Assembly: GCA_035771165.1 (NCBI GenBank)
Contig: JAWNZC010000469.1
Coordinates: 3,163,001-3,227,000, forward strand
Reading direction: 5' to 3'
DNA: 64,000 bases
DNA from: Paragorgia papillata
Taxonomy: Eukaryota; Cnidaria; Anthozoa; Scleralcyonacea; Coralliidae
Under the pieces are notes generated by a model. That model worked only from the letters and a program-made list of their open reading frames with translations. It was not told the origin of the DNA and made no database searches. Numbering within the stretch: the first letter of the stretch is position 1; each line of letters begins with the position of its first letter. Shown piece after piece: positions 36,470-46,659 of this stretch. The translations under genes and the position numbers were made by a program.

Positions 36470-37335
36470 AGACGAGAGCCCAGTTGAATAAACGTTAATA
36501 AGCCAGTTCGTAATCTGGACTGCGCATTAAAACGACGAGTTTTGCGTTGGAATAAAACTTAATATTTCAATACATAACATCAGGCTAACGCTGCAGGATT
36601 CATTTGCATTTTCATTTACACTTGCAAATTCGTTATACTGAATATTCGTCATACTGAATCCCACAGCCTGATGTTAGGAATTGAAGTAAGTTTTATCCCG
36701 ACGTAGAACGCGTCATTTTGATGCGCAGTCGCTGGCTTATTCCAGCCTACGTTCTAACGTTCGACGTTGAATCTATTCAAATGTATTGTCTTAAAGTGCA
36801 CATGAAACGAAAATTAAGTTTGTCTTATTTGAAAGAACACTGAAAATGATAGAGTAACATCTTTTGCAGTTTTTCGTTTCCTTGCTTCGTTCTTGAGATA
36901 TTTCAGTTTGTTTGATATGCAAATTAAACAACTTGACGTCACATGTGAATAACGAGTTATCAGAGAAGGTTATATATCTTTGCTATTATCAAACATAATC
37001 ACTTGAAAATTCTACATGTTTGGCGTTGTGAGAGAAACACACGCACGCGCTTCCTTCGAGTTAAGTTTGGTTTGATAATAGCAAAGATATATAACCTTCT
37101 CTGATAACTCATTATGCACATGTGACGTCAAGTTGTTTAATTTACATATCAAACAAACTGAAATATCTCAAGAACGAAGCAAGGAAACGAAAAACTGCAA
37201 AAGATGTTACTCTATCATTTTCAGTGTTCTTTCAAATAAGACAAACTTTAATTTTCGTTTCATGTGCACTTTAACATCAGAAGTTAGAAGTTAGGCGAGA
37301 CGTTAGCGTTTATGCAACTGGGTCCCTGTCTTTTA
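36470..37335. mobile_element. Foldback element interrupted by a TTAA element
   Basis: The outer arm AGCCCAGTTGAATAAACGTT (about 36479-36498) pairs with AACG…AGCGTTTATGCAACTGGG near 37300-37323. Inner arms carry TAACATCAGGC / GCCTGATGTTA and GACTGCGCATTAAAACGACG / CGTCATTTTGATGCGCAGTC. The TTAA element at 36795-37270 sits inside it. Confidence 0.55.
36795..37270. mobile_element. Palindromic TTAA-flanked MITE, 476 bp, ~200-bp arms
   Basis: TTAA at 36791-36794 and 37271-37274 flanks ends AGTGCACATGAAACGAAAAT / ATTTTCGTTTCATGTGCACT. The arms stay complementary for roughly 200 bp, including GGTTATATATCTTTGCTATT and its complement. The TTAA target suggests piggyBac-type mobilisation; no ORF is present. 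Confidence 0.8.
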
Positions 37336-37344
37336 TCAGTAATA

Positions 37345-37505
37345 TATCATACACGAGAGTGTTTCCTCAGGATATTCAAACACCGAGAAATGAGGATTGA
37401 AAAACGAGACGATATAGCCAGGTGTTTTTAATAAACTTCGAGGTGTTTGGATATCCTGCATGGTGAAACACTCTTCCGTGTATTTGATATAGCATCTCAA
37501 ACAAA
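37345..37505. repeat. Foldback of the ATATATCATACACGAG family
   Basis: Arms ATATATCATACACGAGAGTG and AACACTCTTCCGTGTATTTG, with GATATTCAAACACCGAG pairing with CGAGGTGTTTGGATATCC. Confidence 0.6.
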
Positions 37506-37549
37506 TCAGAGGTGAACTTTTAATTTATGTAATTTCCACTGCATTCGTC

Positions 37550-37735
37550 ACACTGGTAATTTTAAATTAAACTCATGACGTATGCAGTGGGTTATTTGCA
37601 TATCAAAATATCTTAATTTCTCAAGAACGAAGTGAGATATGGAAAAACTGTATAAGATGTTACTTTTTCATTTTAAGAATTACCCCAAATAAGACAAACT
37701 TCATTTTCATTTCATAGAGTACTTATTCTGTGATT
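37550..37735. repeat. Dispersed repeat shared with 43180-43360
   Basis: CTCAAGAACGAAGTGAGAT, AAATAAGACAAACTTCATTT and the surrounding ~180 bp recur at 43180-43360 after gene C. It is related to one arm of the 36795-37270 element. Confidence 0.6.
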
Positions 37736-39300
37736 TGTAATAAAATCTTATGTTATATTATCAGTATAGTTACGTTTAGACTAGAAATACTTCGAACTAT
37801 GTTACGTGTTTAATCCCCGTCTCTAGTCCACTCTAGTTTGTATTTTTTACATTAAATAATTAAAAACTATATTGTCTCGCTTATTATTCTAGCGCTGTCA
37901 TTGAAATGCTTTTTTAGTTTTAAATGTGCTTAAATTGCAATTACTGCTCCATTTTTAGTGATTGGCATACACACGAGTAGCGTTCTGTGCGCGCGACCAA
38001 ACCTTGAAAAAGTGTTCAGTGTTCCTCGGATCCTGAATTTGCCGTAACGAATGTTGCTCAAAAGTGGTCAAATAGCAGCCTTGTATACCCACCCAACCCA
38101 ACTAATTGAAATTTGTTAACGTGTATTTCCCCCTATTAAATCTATATTTTTTAAATATTTTTTTTATTTAAACTTATTTTAAATTAAACAACATTTTCTC
38201 CAAGAGCCGAGCTCATCGAGGGAGATCATGTTCCAAACATTACATAAAAATATGATATATGAGAAAGTGCATATTTGCACACAACAATTAAATAAACAAT
38301 TAAATGAAACAGTAGAATCAAATATTCTTTGCAAGTTAATTGCACTTGTATAATTACAACTTATTATATGCCTACCGGTAACCACATTAGTAACAACACA
38401 AGTTGAGTTGCATTTTCTGATTTCCGTTCTCCTGACTGTATATTAAGGTTCTTTTCTACATAAAGATGTTTAATACAACACAGATACGTTCCTCTATCGT
38501 CAAAAATAATATTTCAAATGAGGAACATCGTCAAAATTGTTGGTTGGAACCCCTGCAACAGCGAGGAAACAAAATCATCTTCAAATTATATTAACAGGAT
38601 ACAAAGATTGAGGAACACACTTCACAATCTTAAATCATCAAAATTCATTCTTAAAGTACGTAAAAAATAAAAAATTCTCCTCAATCTTAGACTCTTAAGA
38701 AATGTTCCTCAGGATCTAGGATCCCGAGATCCCACTTTTCCACGTCTGCTTACGACGTAGATAGCGTTCTTTTGCAGCTGAAAGTCTTTTTACAATGTTG
38801 TTTTTTACGCAACCCACTTTCTTCTAATCTTTGCTGCTACAGACTTTCGTCTTTGTAATCATAACTTCTCAATTATCCATCACGGTCTTTGAAGTAATAT
38901 ATCCAACACAAGTCAGTGTTCTTCCGATTTCTAAATACAGCCAAGCAGGTTGAAAATACGAGTTTATTTAACCAGTTTGACTGTACTTATATAAAGATCG
39001 GAGGACGAACACTGACGAGTGGTTGGATATAAAACCTCTCGTGTTATATCGCCTTGCTTTACACGTTAGATTGGGGATAAAATCAAAGCTTTTGTACTTG
39101 ATCGCGTTGCTAGGGGATATATTGTTTAAACGCGTGTACTGGTGATGTAAGCCAGGGCGGACTCCTCCATTAAAATAATATCAGGCTATAATATTTATAT
39201 GAATATGGAAATATAACTGGAATATTAATTGGAATAGAAAACCAATCACAGCAGGATATTACTAGTTTACCATGAAATAATGAATCATATTACCATTTAC
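37736..39300. other. Spacer between the gene B unit and gene C, no gene seen
   Basis: Parts recur after gene C (for example near 44340-44620). A CAACAC-type foldback closes the unit at about 38890-39031, followed by the gene C upstream region. Confidence 0.4.
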
Positions 39301-39317
39301 CGAGAATTGACTATTGT

Positions 39318-39332
39318 GAAACCGAAAGAAAG
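39318..39332. promoter_or_regulatory. IRF/ISRE-like site upstream of gene C
   Basis: GAAACCGAAAGAAAG, identical to the gene B site and about 99 bp upstream of ATG 39431. Confidence 0.45.
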
Positions 39333-39430
39333 ATTTCCAAGACCTGAACTGAGTCAAACGATTTCGAGTTTCTCTTGCTGATTAAGTTTACAAGAAACTA
39401 CTACACTTTTTGAAGAAAACGTTGTCTACA

Positions 39431-41848
39431 ATGGCTACTTCTTCAACCGACGCCGTTCCAGTTGATGAACTAGAAACCTTACTGACATGTTCCATTTGTT
39501 TGGAAACTTTGAACGAACCACGAACACTGCCTTGCTTTCATTCTTTTTGCAAAGTCTGTTTAGAGAAGTTTGTAAAACGCCATCGTGAGGAAGCAGCTGG
39601 TAAAGAGATTGAAGTATTCAACTGTCCGACATGTCGGTCAGAATTTAATCTGAAACCAAAAGATGAAGTAGCAGGAATGGCGAGCAGTCATTTTATCAGA
39701 AATATGTTAGACGTCATGCCGATTCAACGACGAGCAAATGTTTCGAAATGTTCTCATTGCCAAAAGCCAGCCGTTAGTCGATGTACAACTTGTGAGTGGT
39801 TCCTATGCGAAAAATGTTTCCAAGCTCACGAAATGTGGCCAACGCACAAGAAACACACTGTGCTATCAATAAACGAGTTGAGTCAACCTGAGAACGAAGG
39901 CAAGATCAGAGCAAAACTTTACTGCAAGAAACATGACAACAAGACCCTTGAGTTCTATTGCGAGACATGTAAAGAACTGATCTGTAGTCATTGTACGGTC
40001 TTGAATCACATGAAACAAAATCATTCATGTCTCTCGGTTGACGAAGTAGCTGAAAAGCAAAGAGAAGCATTACGATCAGGCTGTGCCACTCTAGACGAGA
40101 AGTTATCTGAGGCCAAGGAAGCACTGGAAGCCATCAGCAAGGTCACACACTTCCTTGAAGAGAACGCCAAGAAGGTCAAGGCCAGAATCACTCAACAGAA
40201 AGAAGACATCTTGAAAAAAGTCGCGGAGAAGCTAGACGAGAAAGCTCAGCTTATGATTAACGAAGTAGACAAGATTTATAATGAAATGCACACAGATCTG
40301 AGCAAACAACAGGATGGCATAAAGAGTTATGTTGAGAAGGTGAATAGCTCAGTTGGTCTACCAAGGAGTCTTTTGGAGAAAGGCAGCATTGAAGAAGTAC
40401 TTTCCTCTCAGAAAATGATTGAAGAAAATATTGAACATGTCAAGAATGAGAGTCCAAAGAATTTGAAGCCTGTGCATGATGGCAAGATTGAATATGAAAG
40501 TGAGAAAATAGATGACTTGGATGTTGATGATATTCTGGAGAAATTGGGAGAAATAGGTAAGATCATAGAATGATATGATTACTGTAGAGGGAGGAAGCTA
40601 ATTAGAGGAATGGGGCTTATTAGATGGAGAGCGGCTTAGAGGGGGGGGGGGGGGGTTGGGGGTTTGGGGGGGGGGGGGGGTTGGGGGGTTTGGGGGGGGG
40701 GGTTTAGGGTAATTATAGGGAGGGGACAGATTAGAGAGAGGAGGCTAATTAAAGGAATGGGGCTTATTAGAGGGAGAGGCTTACTTAATTTTCCAAGTCA
40801 GTAAGAAGGAAATCCCAATTGTAACTGATTTTTTATTAATGAAGTTCATTATTGTAGACATTGGTGTGTGTGTGTTGGGGGAGCAAATATATAGAGGATG
40901 GAGCTTATTTTTATGTTTTTCTTGAAAAAACCCTGAGAATTTTAAGATTGTTTAAATTAAATCATGTTTAATTTTCATGTGTGACTTTATTTAGCTGATC
41001 ATCCTATGCCTGGTGATTTATTGAGTGACTCCATCATTCTGAAAGGGAAAAATGATTATAAAAGTCAAATGAATGAATGGTTGGATGATCAGTTTCAATG
41101 GCATCTTTGTTATCGAGCTACCAGAGATGGATGGCGTGGGCAAGATTTTCACAGATGTTGTGACAATAAAGGACCTACAGTGACTTTAGTGAAAGTTGGA
41201 GATTATATTTGTGGTGGATATACAGACGAGAGCTGGGCAGGTAAATGATTTAGAAAATGAAAATTTTTTAAAATAATTTTACAGACACAGTAAGCCAAAC
41301 AAAATTGCTTAACATCCAAAATTTTCTGCATGTTATACCTTGATGAGTTTTGTTCTTAGAGGAATGTTAGCAAGAAATCTGTTTAAATAACAAAATAAGT
41401 CTGCAGCAGGCTTTTAGAACAATTAAGATCAATATATTTAATAAATCTGGGATGTGTTTGTCATTGAGTACACCTGTAAAAATACTCAAATAGAACAGAT
41501 TGTTATTGAGTAAACATTTTATATTTTTTTTAAGGTAATGAATGGAAACAGTCCAACTCCTCCTTTTTGTTCTCGCTACAAAATAAAGATAACTTGCCAC
41601 CATTTAGATCAGAGGTTTATAGAAACAATCAATATGCAATCCTCAGCCTTCGTGACTATGGACCAACCTTTGGTGGAGGTCGTGATTTCCACATCAGTGA
41701 TAATTCCAATCACAATCAACAATCATACTCCAACCTTGGCAACTCATATCCACCACCCCCAGGATACCAATATGACACTGCACAAACCAACTCTCTTCTT
41801 GCTGGAAGTCGCAAGTTTACTCCAACTGAAATAGAAGTATTTTACTAA
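39431..41848 (+). CDS. TRIM-TLDc gene C, intact: RING, two B-boxes, coiled coil, TLDc
   Basis: Exons 39431-40556, 40995-41240 and 41535-41848 (GT-AG, phases 1 and 1) give 561 aa. I start at ctacaATGG; the frame extends 5' only through non-ATG codons. The RING is C3HC4: C20, C23, C35, H37, C40, C43, C65, C68. B-box1 has Cys pairs at 107/110, 118/121 and 126/129 then His; B-box2 is C165-H168-C177-C180-C185-C188-H193-H198. A Lys/Glu-rich coiled coil covers about 205-330. TLDc spans about 376-561, with FHRCCDNKGPTVTLVKVGDY, GGYTDESW, YGPTFGGG and the terminal EIEVFY. RING B-box proteins usually act as E3 ligases; TLDc proteins include OXR1, NCOA7 and TBC1D24. The gene lies inside a CNOT1 intron on the same strand and so needs its own promoter. 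Substrate unknown. Confidence 0.93.
40640..40709 (+). repeat. G-run tract in gene C intron 1
   Basis: Several runs of 6 to 16 G separated by TT or TTT on the coding strand. It could form G-quadruplexes in DNA or pre-mRNA. Gene B has a shorter run near 34010-34040, and gene D has a long C-rich tract on plus (57187-57510), which is G-rich on its coding strand. Confidence 0.8.
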
Positions 41849-41875
41849 TAGGTACTTTATTGTATGGAATCTCTC

Positions 41876-42480
41876 TCCTCCGCAGAGGCTTCTTGAGCTT
41901 TTTTGAGCTCTTCAGTATATAGGGGTTTAATATTGCAGCCTTTGCAGGGGGTTTAGTAGACTATAGAGCATAGAGTAATGCGGTAGAGTAATGGACAGTG
42001 AGGAAAACCGCGTTTCCCTTATTGTCCATTACACTCTACCGCATTACTTTATGCTCTAAGACCTCGTTTACACGATGCCGGTACAAAAATGACATGAAAA
42101 TGGCACAAAATGAAGACGGGTTCCTTGACGGCATGAAATGAAAACGCAACACTAACCAGTATCGTGTAAACGCCCGTGCCGTAATAGTTTGATGACGGTA
42201 ATCACGATATATACGACCACAGTATTCGGGTCAGCAGTATTCACAAAGTCTTCTCAATTCTCATTGGAAGAGAATAGTCACATGCTTATCCGTCATTATA
42301 TTATACCGGCACCGTGTAAACGCAATACTTTTTGGCCTGTATTTACACACCGGCATGATTTTGTTCCGTTTTCAAATTGTACCGGCATCGTGTAAACGGG
42401 GTCTTAGTCTATAGTCTATAAACCTCTGCAATATTAAACCCCTATATATTGAAGAGCTCAAAAAAGCTCAAGAAGAGGTA
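41876..42480. mobile_element. ~600-bp nested foldback block after gene C
   Basis: Gene B runs continuously from TATGGAAT to ATGGTGGTTCTG, so this block is inserted after C. Outer arms (about 41890-41938 and 42425-42475) contain GAGCTTTTTTGAGCTCTTCA and its complement. Inside are a palindrome (about 41958-42055) and a MITE (42058-42406). Confidence 0.7.
42058..42406. mobile_element. MITE with 27-bp inverted ends, inside a foldback
   Basis: AAGACCTCGTTTACACGATG at the left and CATCGTGTAAACGGGGTCTT at the right, with a shared inner GCCGGTAC. TA or TAA/TTA flanks it. No coding sequence. Confidence 0.7.
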
Positions 42481-42539
42481 TGGGATATGGTGGTTCTGAG
42501 GTTAAGGTTTTCATTAGAGTTAGAATTGCATTATTGCAA

Positions 42540-43010
42540 TCTGGCTAAGAGTAGGATTAGCAATAAGATTAAGATTATGAGTAGGATTAGCAATAAGATT
42601 AAGATTATGAGTAGGATTAGCAATAAGGTTAAGATTATGAGTAGGATTAGCAATAAGGTTAAGATTATGAGTAGGATTAGCAATAAGATTAAGATTATGA
42701 GTAGGAGTAGGATTAGCAATAAGATTAAGATTATGAGTAGGATTAGCAATAAGGTTAAGATTATGAGTAGGATTAGCAATAAGGTTAAGATTATGAGTAG
42801 GAGTAGGAACAGCAATAAGGTTAAGATTATGAGTAGGAGTAGGATTGGCAATAAGGTTAAGATTAGGAGTAGGATTAGCAATAAGGTTAAGATTATGAGT
42901 AGGATTAGCAATAAGGTTAAGATTATGAGTAGGACTAGCAATAAGGTTAAGATTATGAGTAGGATTAGCAATAAGGTTAAGATTATGAGTAGGATGAGCA
43001 TTAGGATATA
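42540..43010. repeat. Minisatellite after gene C (30-bp unit)
   Basis: About 14 units of GTAGGATTAGCAATAAGGTT AAGATTATGA-type sequence. Both strands stay open as low-complexity frames (SRISNKVKIM; ILLIILTLLL), an artefact of the 3n period. Confidence 0.9.
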
Positions 43011-43470
43011 ATTAGGATGATGATTATCGATGATGATTATCGATGATGATGATTATATCCTGCATGAGCGCATGGTAAAACACTCTTCCGAGTGTTTGAT
43101 ATAGCATCTCAAACAAATCAGTATTTTAAGAGAAAATAGAGACAACAAAATTCTATTTATGTAATTTCCACTGCATACGTCACACTGGTAATTTTACAAT
43201 AAACTCGTGCAGTGTGACGTCTGCAGTGGGTTATTTGCATATCAAACAAATCTTATTTTCTCAAGAACGAAGTGAGATTTGGAAAAACCGTATAAGAAGT
43301 TACTTCATCATTTTAAGAGTTCTTCCAAATAAGACAAACTTCATTTTCATTTCTTATACACTTAGTTAAAAACATCCAGAGTACTTATTCTCTGACGAAG
43401 AGCCTTCGCTCGAAACGTTAGAAAACTACGTTCATGATAAGTTGTACGTATACATGCAGTGCATGTGGTA

Positions 43471-43912
43471 CACGCGTAAAAACGCACAATTTGTTCACGG
43501 TTGGCAACAGGCGTGAACAATGTTGTGCTGCTCGCCGTGAACAAGTTGTCAACAAGTTGTTCACTTATGGTTCGAACAACTTGTTCACGGATAAATCAAC
43601 AGTCATGAACAAGTTGTTCCAACAGCACATTTTTATAGCCAACAATGTTCGCACATGATACAACATGTTGTAACAGCATGACGAAATAACAACGATGAAC
43701 AACAATGGTGAACATGGTTGATGTATCAACACGTTCTTCGGTTGTTACAACATGCGTGAACAACGGTTGTTGTTTCATCAAGCTGTAACAACTTGTTGAA
43801 ACAATGATGAACAATGTTGTTCATTTATCAATGTTGTTCACATATGTCAACAAGTTGTTACAGCATTGTTCAGGCAACAATGCTGTAACAACTTGCGAGA
43901 TTTTTACGCGTG
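43471..43912. mobile_element. TA-flanked MITE, 442 bp, with an empty site 275 bp away
   Basis: Ends CACGCGTAAAAACGCACAA and GAGATTTTTACGCGTG are inverted repeats. TA lies on both sides (43469-43470, 43913-43914). The flanking sequence recurs uninterrupted at about 44155-44220 with a single TA (44187-44188). A related copy is at 60764-61103. The interior is packed with AACAAGTTGTTCA-type motifs. TA targets indicate Tc1/mariner-type mobilisation. Confidence 0.85.
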
Positions 43913-43993
43913 TACGTTTGTGAGCTTGCTGTAATATGTAACGGACGTTTGGTGGACGTTCGTCAAGCTCAATTACTCAGAAAAGATTTCTGA

Positions 43994-44066
43994 GACCCCA
44001 GACAGGGTTCGAACCTGCAACCTTCTAATGACCGGTTAGACGCTCTAACCATTGAGCAACTGAGGC
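43994..44066 (-). tRNA. tRNA-like cloverleaf, probably a SINE head
   Basis: The minus strand folds as a full cloverleaf. The acceptor GCCTCAG pairs with CTGGGGT, the D stem is GCTC/GAGC, the anticodon stem TCTAA/TTAGA, and the T arm GCAGG-TTCGAAC-CCTGT. Loop CCGGTCA puts GGT (Thr) at the anticodon, but position 33 is C instead of the near-universal T. It continues into TCAGAAATCTTTTCTGAG and other AT-rich sequence without a T-run terminator. A tRNA-derived SINE is more likely than a working tRNA gene. Confidence 0.5.
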
Positions 44067-45020
44067 TCAGATGGAGAGCTAAGGTTGCAAATTCATAGTC
44101 ATATGTGCTCCTAAGTGGTAGCGTTTGCATATGAGATGTAGTTAAAGTGAGATGATAAGTTGTACGTATACATACAGTGCATGTGGTACGTTTGCGAGCT
44201 TGCTGTAATATGTAACGTCCATCGAACGTCTGTTACAAAACTACGTTCAATAATTTGGGCAGAACTCAACCCTTACTATATTTCTCTCTGTATTTCAACA
44301 CTGCCTACGCAGCACACTACTTTTATTTCACTGTTTGTACTTCTTCTGTGATTTGTAATAAAATCTTATGTTATATTATCAGTATAGTTACGTTTAGACT
44401 AGAAATTCTTTGATGTATTTTTAACATTAAATAATTAATTTTGTATTTTTTACATTAAATAAAAAAACTATATTGTCTCGCTTATTATATGCAAACGTGG
44501 GTCTAGCGCTGTCATTGAAATGTGTTTTTTTTTAGTTTTAAATGTGCTTGAATTGCAAGTACTGCATGCTTCATTTTTAGTGATTGGCATACACCCAAGT
44601 AGCGTTCTGTGCTTGCGACGAAGATAACTTTGTTTTTGCAGATGAAAATCTTTTTACAATGTTGTTTTCTACCCAACCCACTTTCTTCTATAATCTTTTG
44701 CTGCGGCAGACTTTCGTGTTTGTAATCATAATTTCTCACCCAACACGAGTATAATATATCCAACACGAGTCGCTGTTCTTCCGATTTCTAAATCTGGCAG
44801 CCAAGCAGATTGAAAATACGAGGCGAATTCAGGGAGTTTTTTTTTGTAACCAGCTTGGCTGTGTTTAGTCATCGGAAGAAGAACACTAACCAGTGTTGGA
44901 TATAACTTAATTAGCTTCTCAAACGAATCTCTATCTCTACCTAAAAGTTTGCTAAATTTGGCCGTAATTTTCTTTCCATTTCTAAATACTAATTAAGTAT
45001 TGATTTCTTTTGAATTTTTT
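44067..45020. other. 3' flank of the gene C unit, no gene seen
   Basis: Contains the empty MITE site, segments shared with 37.7-38.0 kb, and a foldback of the CAACACGAG family at 44745-44912. Confidence 0.4.
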
Positions 45021-45025
45021 TCATG

Positions 45026-45187
45026 AATAAAGGCTTATTAACCGAGTTCGAGGTCTGTACGGGAAAGTATTTGCCTGAGGTTTTCGTACAGACCGAGCGA
45101 CGAAGGAGCGAGGTTTGTGCGAGAGAAACCGAGGGCAAATACTTTCCCGTACAGACCGAGAAAACGAGGTTAATAAGCCTTTTATTA
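45026..45187. repeat. Foldback with ~50-bp arms
   Basis: AAAGGCTTATTAACCGAG and GAGGTTAATAAGCCTTTT pair; next to them, GTCTGTACGGGAAAGTATTT pairs with its complement near 45133-45153. Confidence 0.7.
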
Positions 45188-45499
45188 TATGGCTTTTGGT
45201 TTGTTTTCTTATCTGTTTTTAGTTCTACGTTTGTCTTGATCAGGTGTCGCTGTTCACCTTAGTTCTTACTTTTGAGCTTGTTCGTTTCGCTTCATGTTTA
45301 CACCTGTTAGGCTTTTATTTTTCGCGCTTTTAAATAAGAACTTTTTATAAAAAGAAACACTGATGTTTCAGGACGTATTATTGTTCAAAATTTTCCAACG
45401 AATATATCTAATTCGCTTTTATTTTCATTCTAATAATATACATGAAAAAATATCTCGACTGTGATTGGCTGATTCCAGTGCAGTTAATCCCAAACAACA

Positions 45500-45606
45500 G
45501 TGCAGAATTGTGTTATCACAGTGCAAAAATCTGTAATCACAGTACAAAAATCTGTAATCACAGTGCAAAAATCTGTAATCACAGTGCAAAAATCTGTTAT
45601 CACTAA
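45500..45606. repeat. 21-bp tandem repeat, ~5 copies
   Basis: Units of ATCTGTAATCACAGTGCAAA A. The minus-strand frames over it are repeat artefacts. Confidence 0.85.
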
Positions 45607-45897
45607 GAACCAATCAAATTGATTGTACAGCGGATTTTTCCCGACACAAAACAAATAAAGATGGCGGCAAAGATTCGGCGGTTTTGGGGATAATTTGTTC
45701 AAATTTGAAGCTAGTTATGCTTTAATATTGCCAAGTGAAGTACCTACAAGAAGACCAGAAGCTTCTTTATGCCTCGAGTAAACTTTTTCAAGTAGTAAAG
45801 GAAGCGAAGCGTTTTTTAACAAATAAATATGCGATGAGTGGACGGCTAAACACGTACGTTAAAATGTTAGTACAATTGTTTTGAACATTTTTTCATG

Positions 45898-46085
45898 TAT
45901 ATTATTAATAAGTAATAGCATGGTTTCTCGTGCAATTTGGAAAAACATGCACTCGTGAGTTTTTCAAATACTTCAAATAGCACTCGTCCTTCGGACTCGT
46001 GCTATTTTGACAGTATTTGAAAAACTCACTCGTGCATGTTTTTTTCCAAATTGCACTCGAAACCATGCTATTACCTATACAAATC
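45898..46085. repeat. Foldback with ~75-bp arms
   Basis: AATAGCATGGTTTCTCGTGC and its near complement at 46058-46078, plus CACTCGTGAGTTTTTCAAAT pairing with ATTTGAAAAACTCACTCGTG, around a short CG-rich loop. Confidence 0.75.
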
Positions 46086-46659
46086 AACTCAGTAATTTTC
46101 CCGCCAAAACTTGCAGGTCATTAAAAAGGACGTAATGCCCGTAAATGGACGTAAATGTGTTTTTGTGAATCAATAAGCCGAAACGTAGTTGTTTTGAATT
46201 GACGCGTTCCTGAGTCCCAGGCCCCCAAGGTGTTAAAATGAACGACGGAAATTTTTGAGAATTGGCATGTTCAGAAGCCAATAGGTCAGGAACTATTTGA
46301 CTAAATCAAAAACGGCAAAATAACTTATTAACTGATTTTTTCTGCTCTATTTAAATACGTTAAAACCCCACAAGTGATATAAGCACTTTAAAACACGAGG
46401 CGAGTGTTTTAGATCTGATAAAACACGTACAGCTGGGAATGTTTTAAATGGCTTCAAAAACTATCCATATAATAAGCTCATATAGAAATCATTTTTGAAA
46501 ATTGAAGTTGTCTGAGCCGCAAAATCGAAGAAAAAGTTCATGGAAAATAGCGAGCGTGTCTCTATCACATATAGAGACACGTCACGGTCATGATTTTCCT
46601 TTGTGTTTTCCTCATGAATTATTAATGAGTTTTTTAAATGTTTTTTATTTTATTTTCAG

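Larger units (their letters stand above)
28127..39031. repeat. Left copy of the ~11-kb B/C direct duplication
   Basis: The sequence beginning ACCTCTCGTGTTATATCGCC at 28127 restarts near 39032. The promoter, gene and 3' flank of B (here) and C (39032 to about 44915) are colinear, apart from insertions such as the hAT element, the foldback block at 36470-37335 and the block after gene C. Both copies end in the same CAACACGAG-type foldback. Tandem duplication is the simple explanation. Confidence 0.75.

Noticed and set aside
42487..43011. 174-aa and 156-aa frames with ISNKVKIM or ILLIILTLL repeats
   Set aside because: A direct result of a 30-bp tandem repeat without stop codons.
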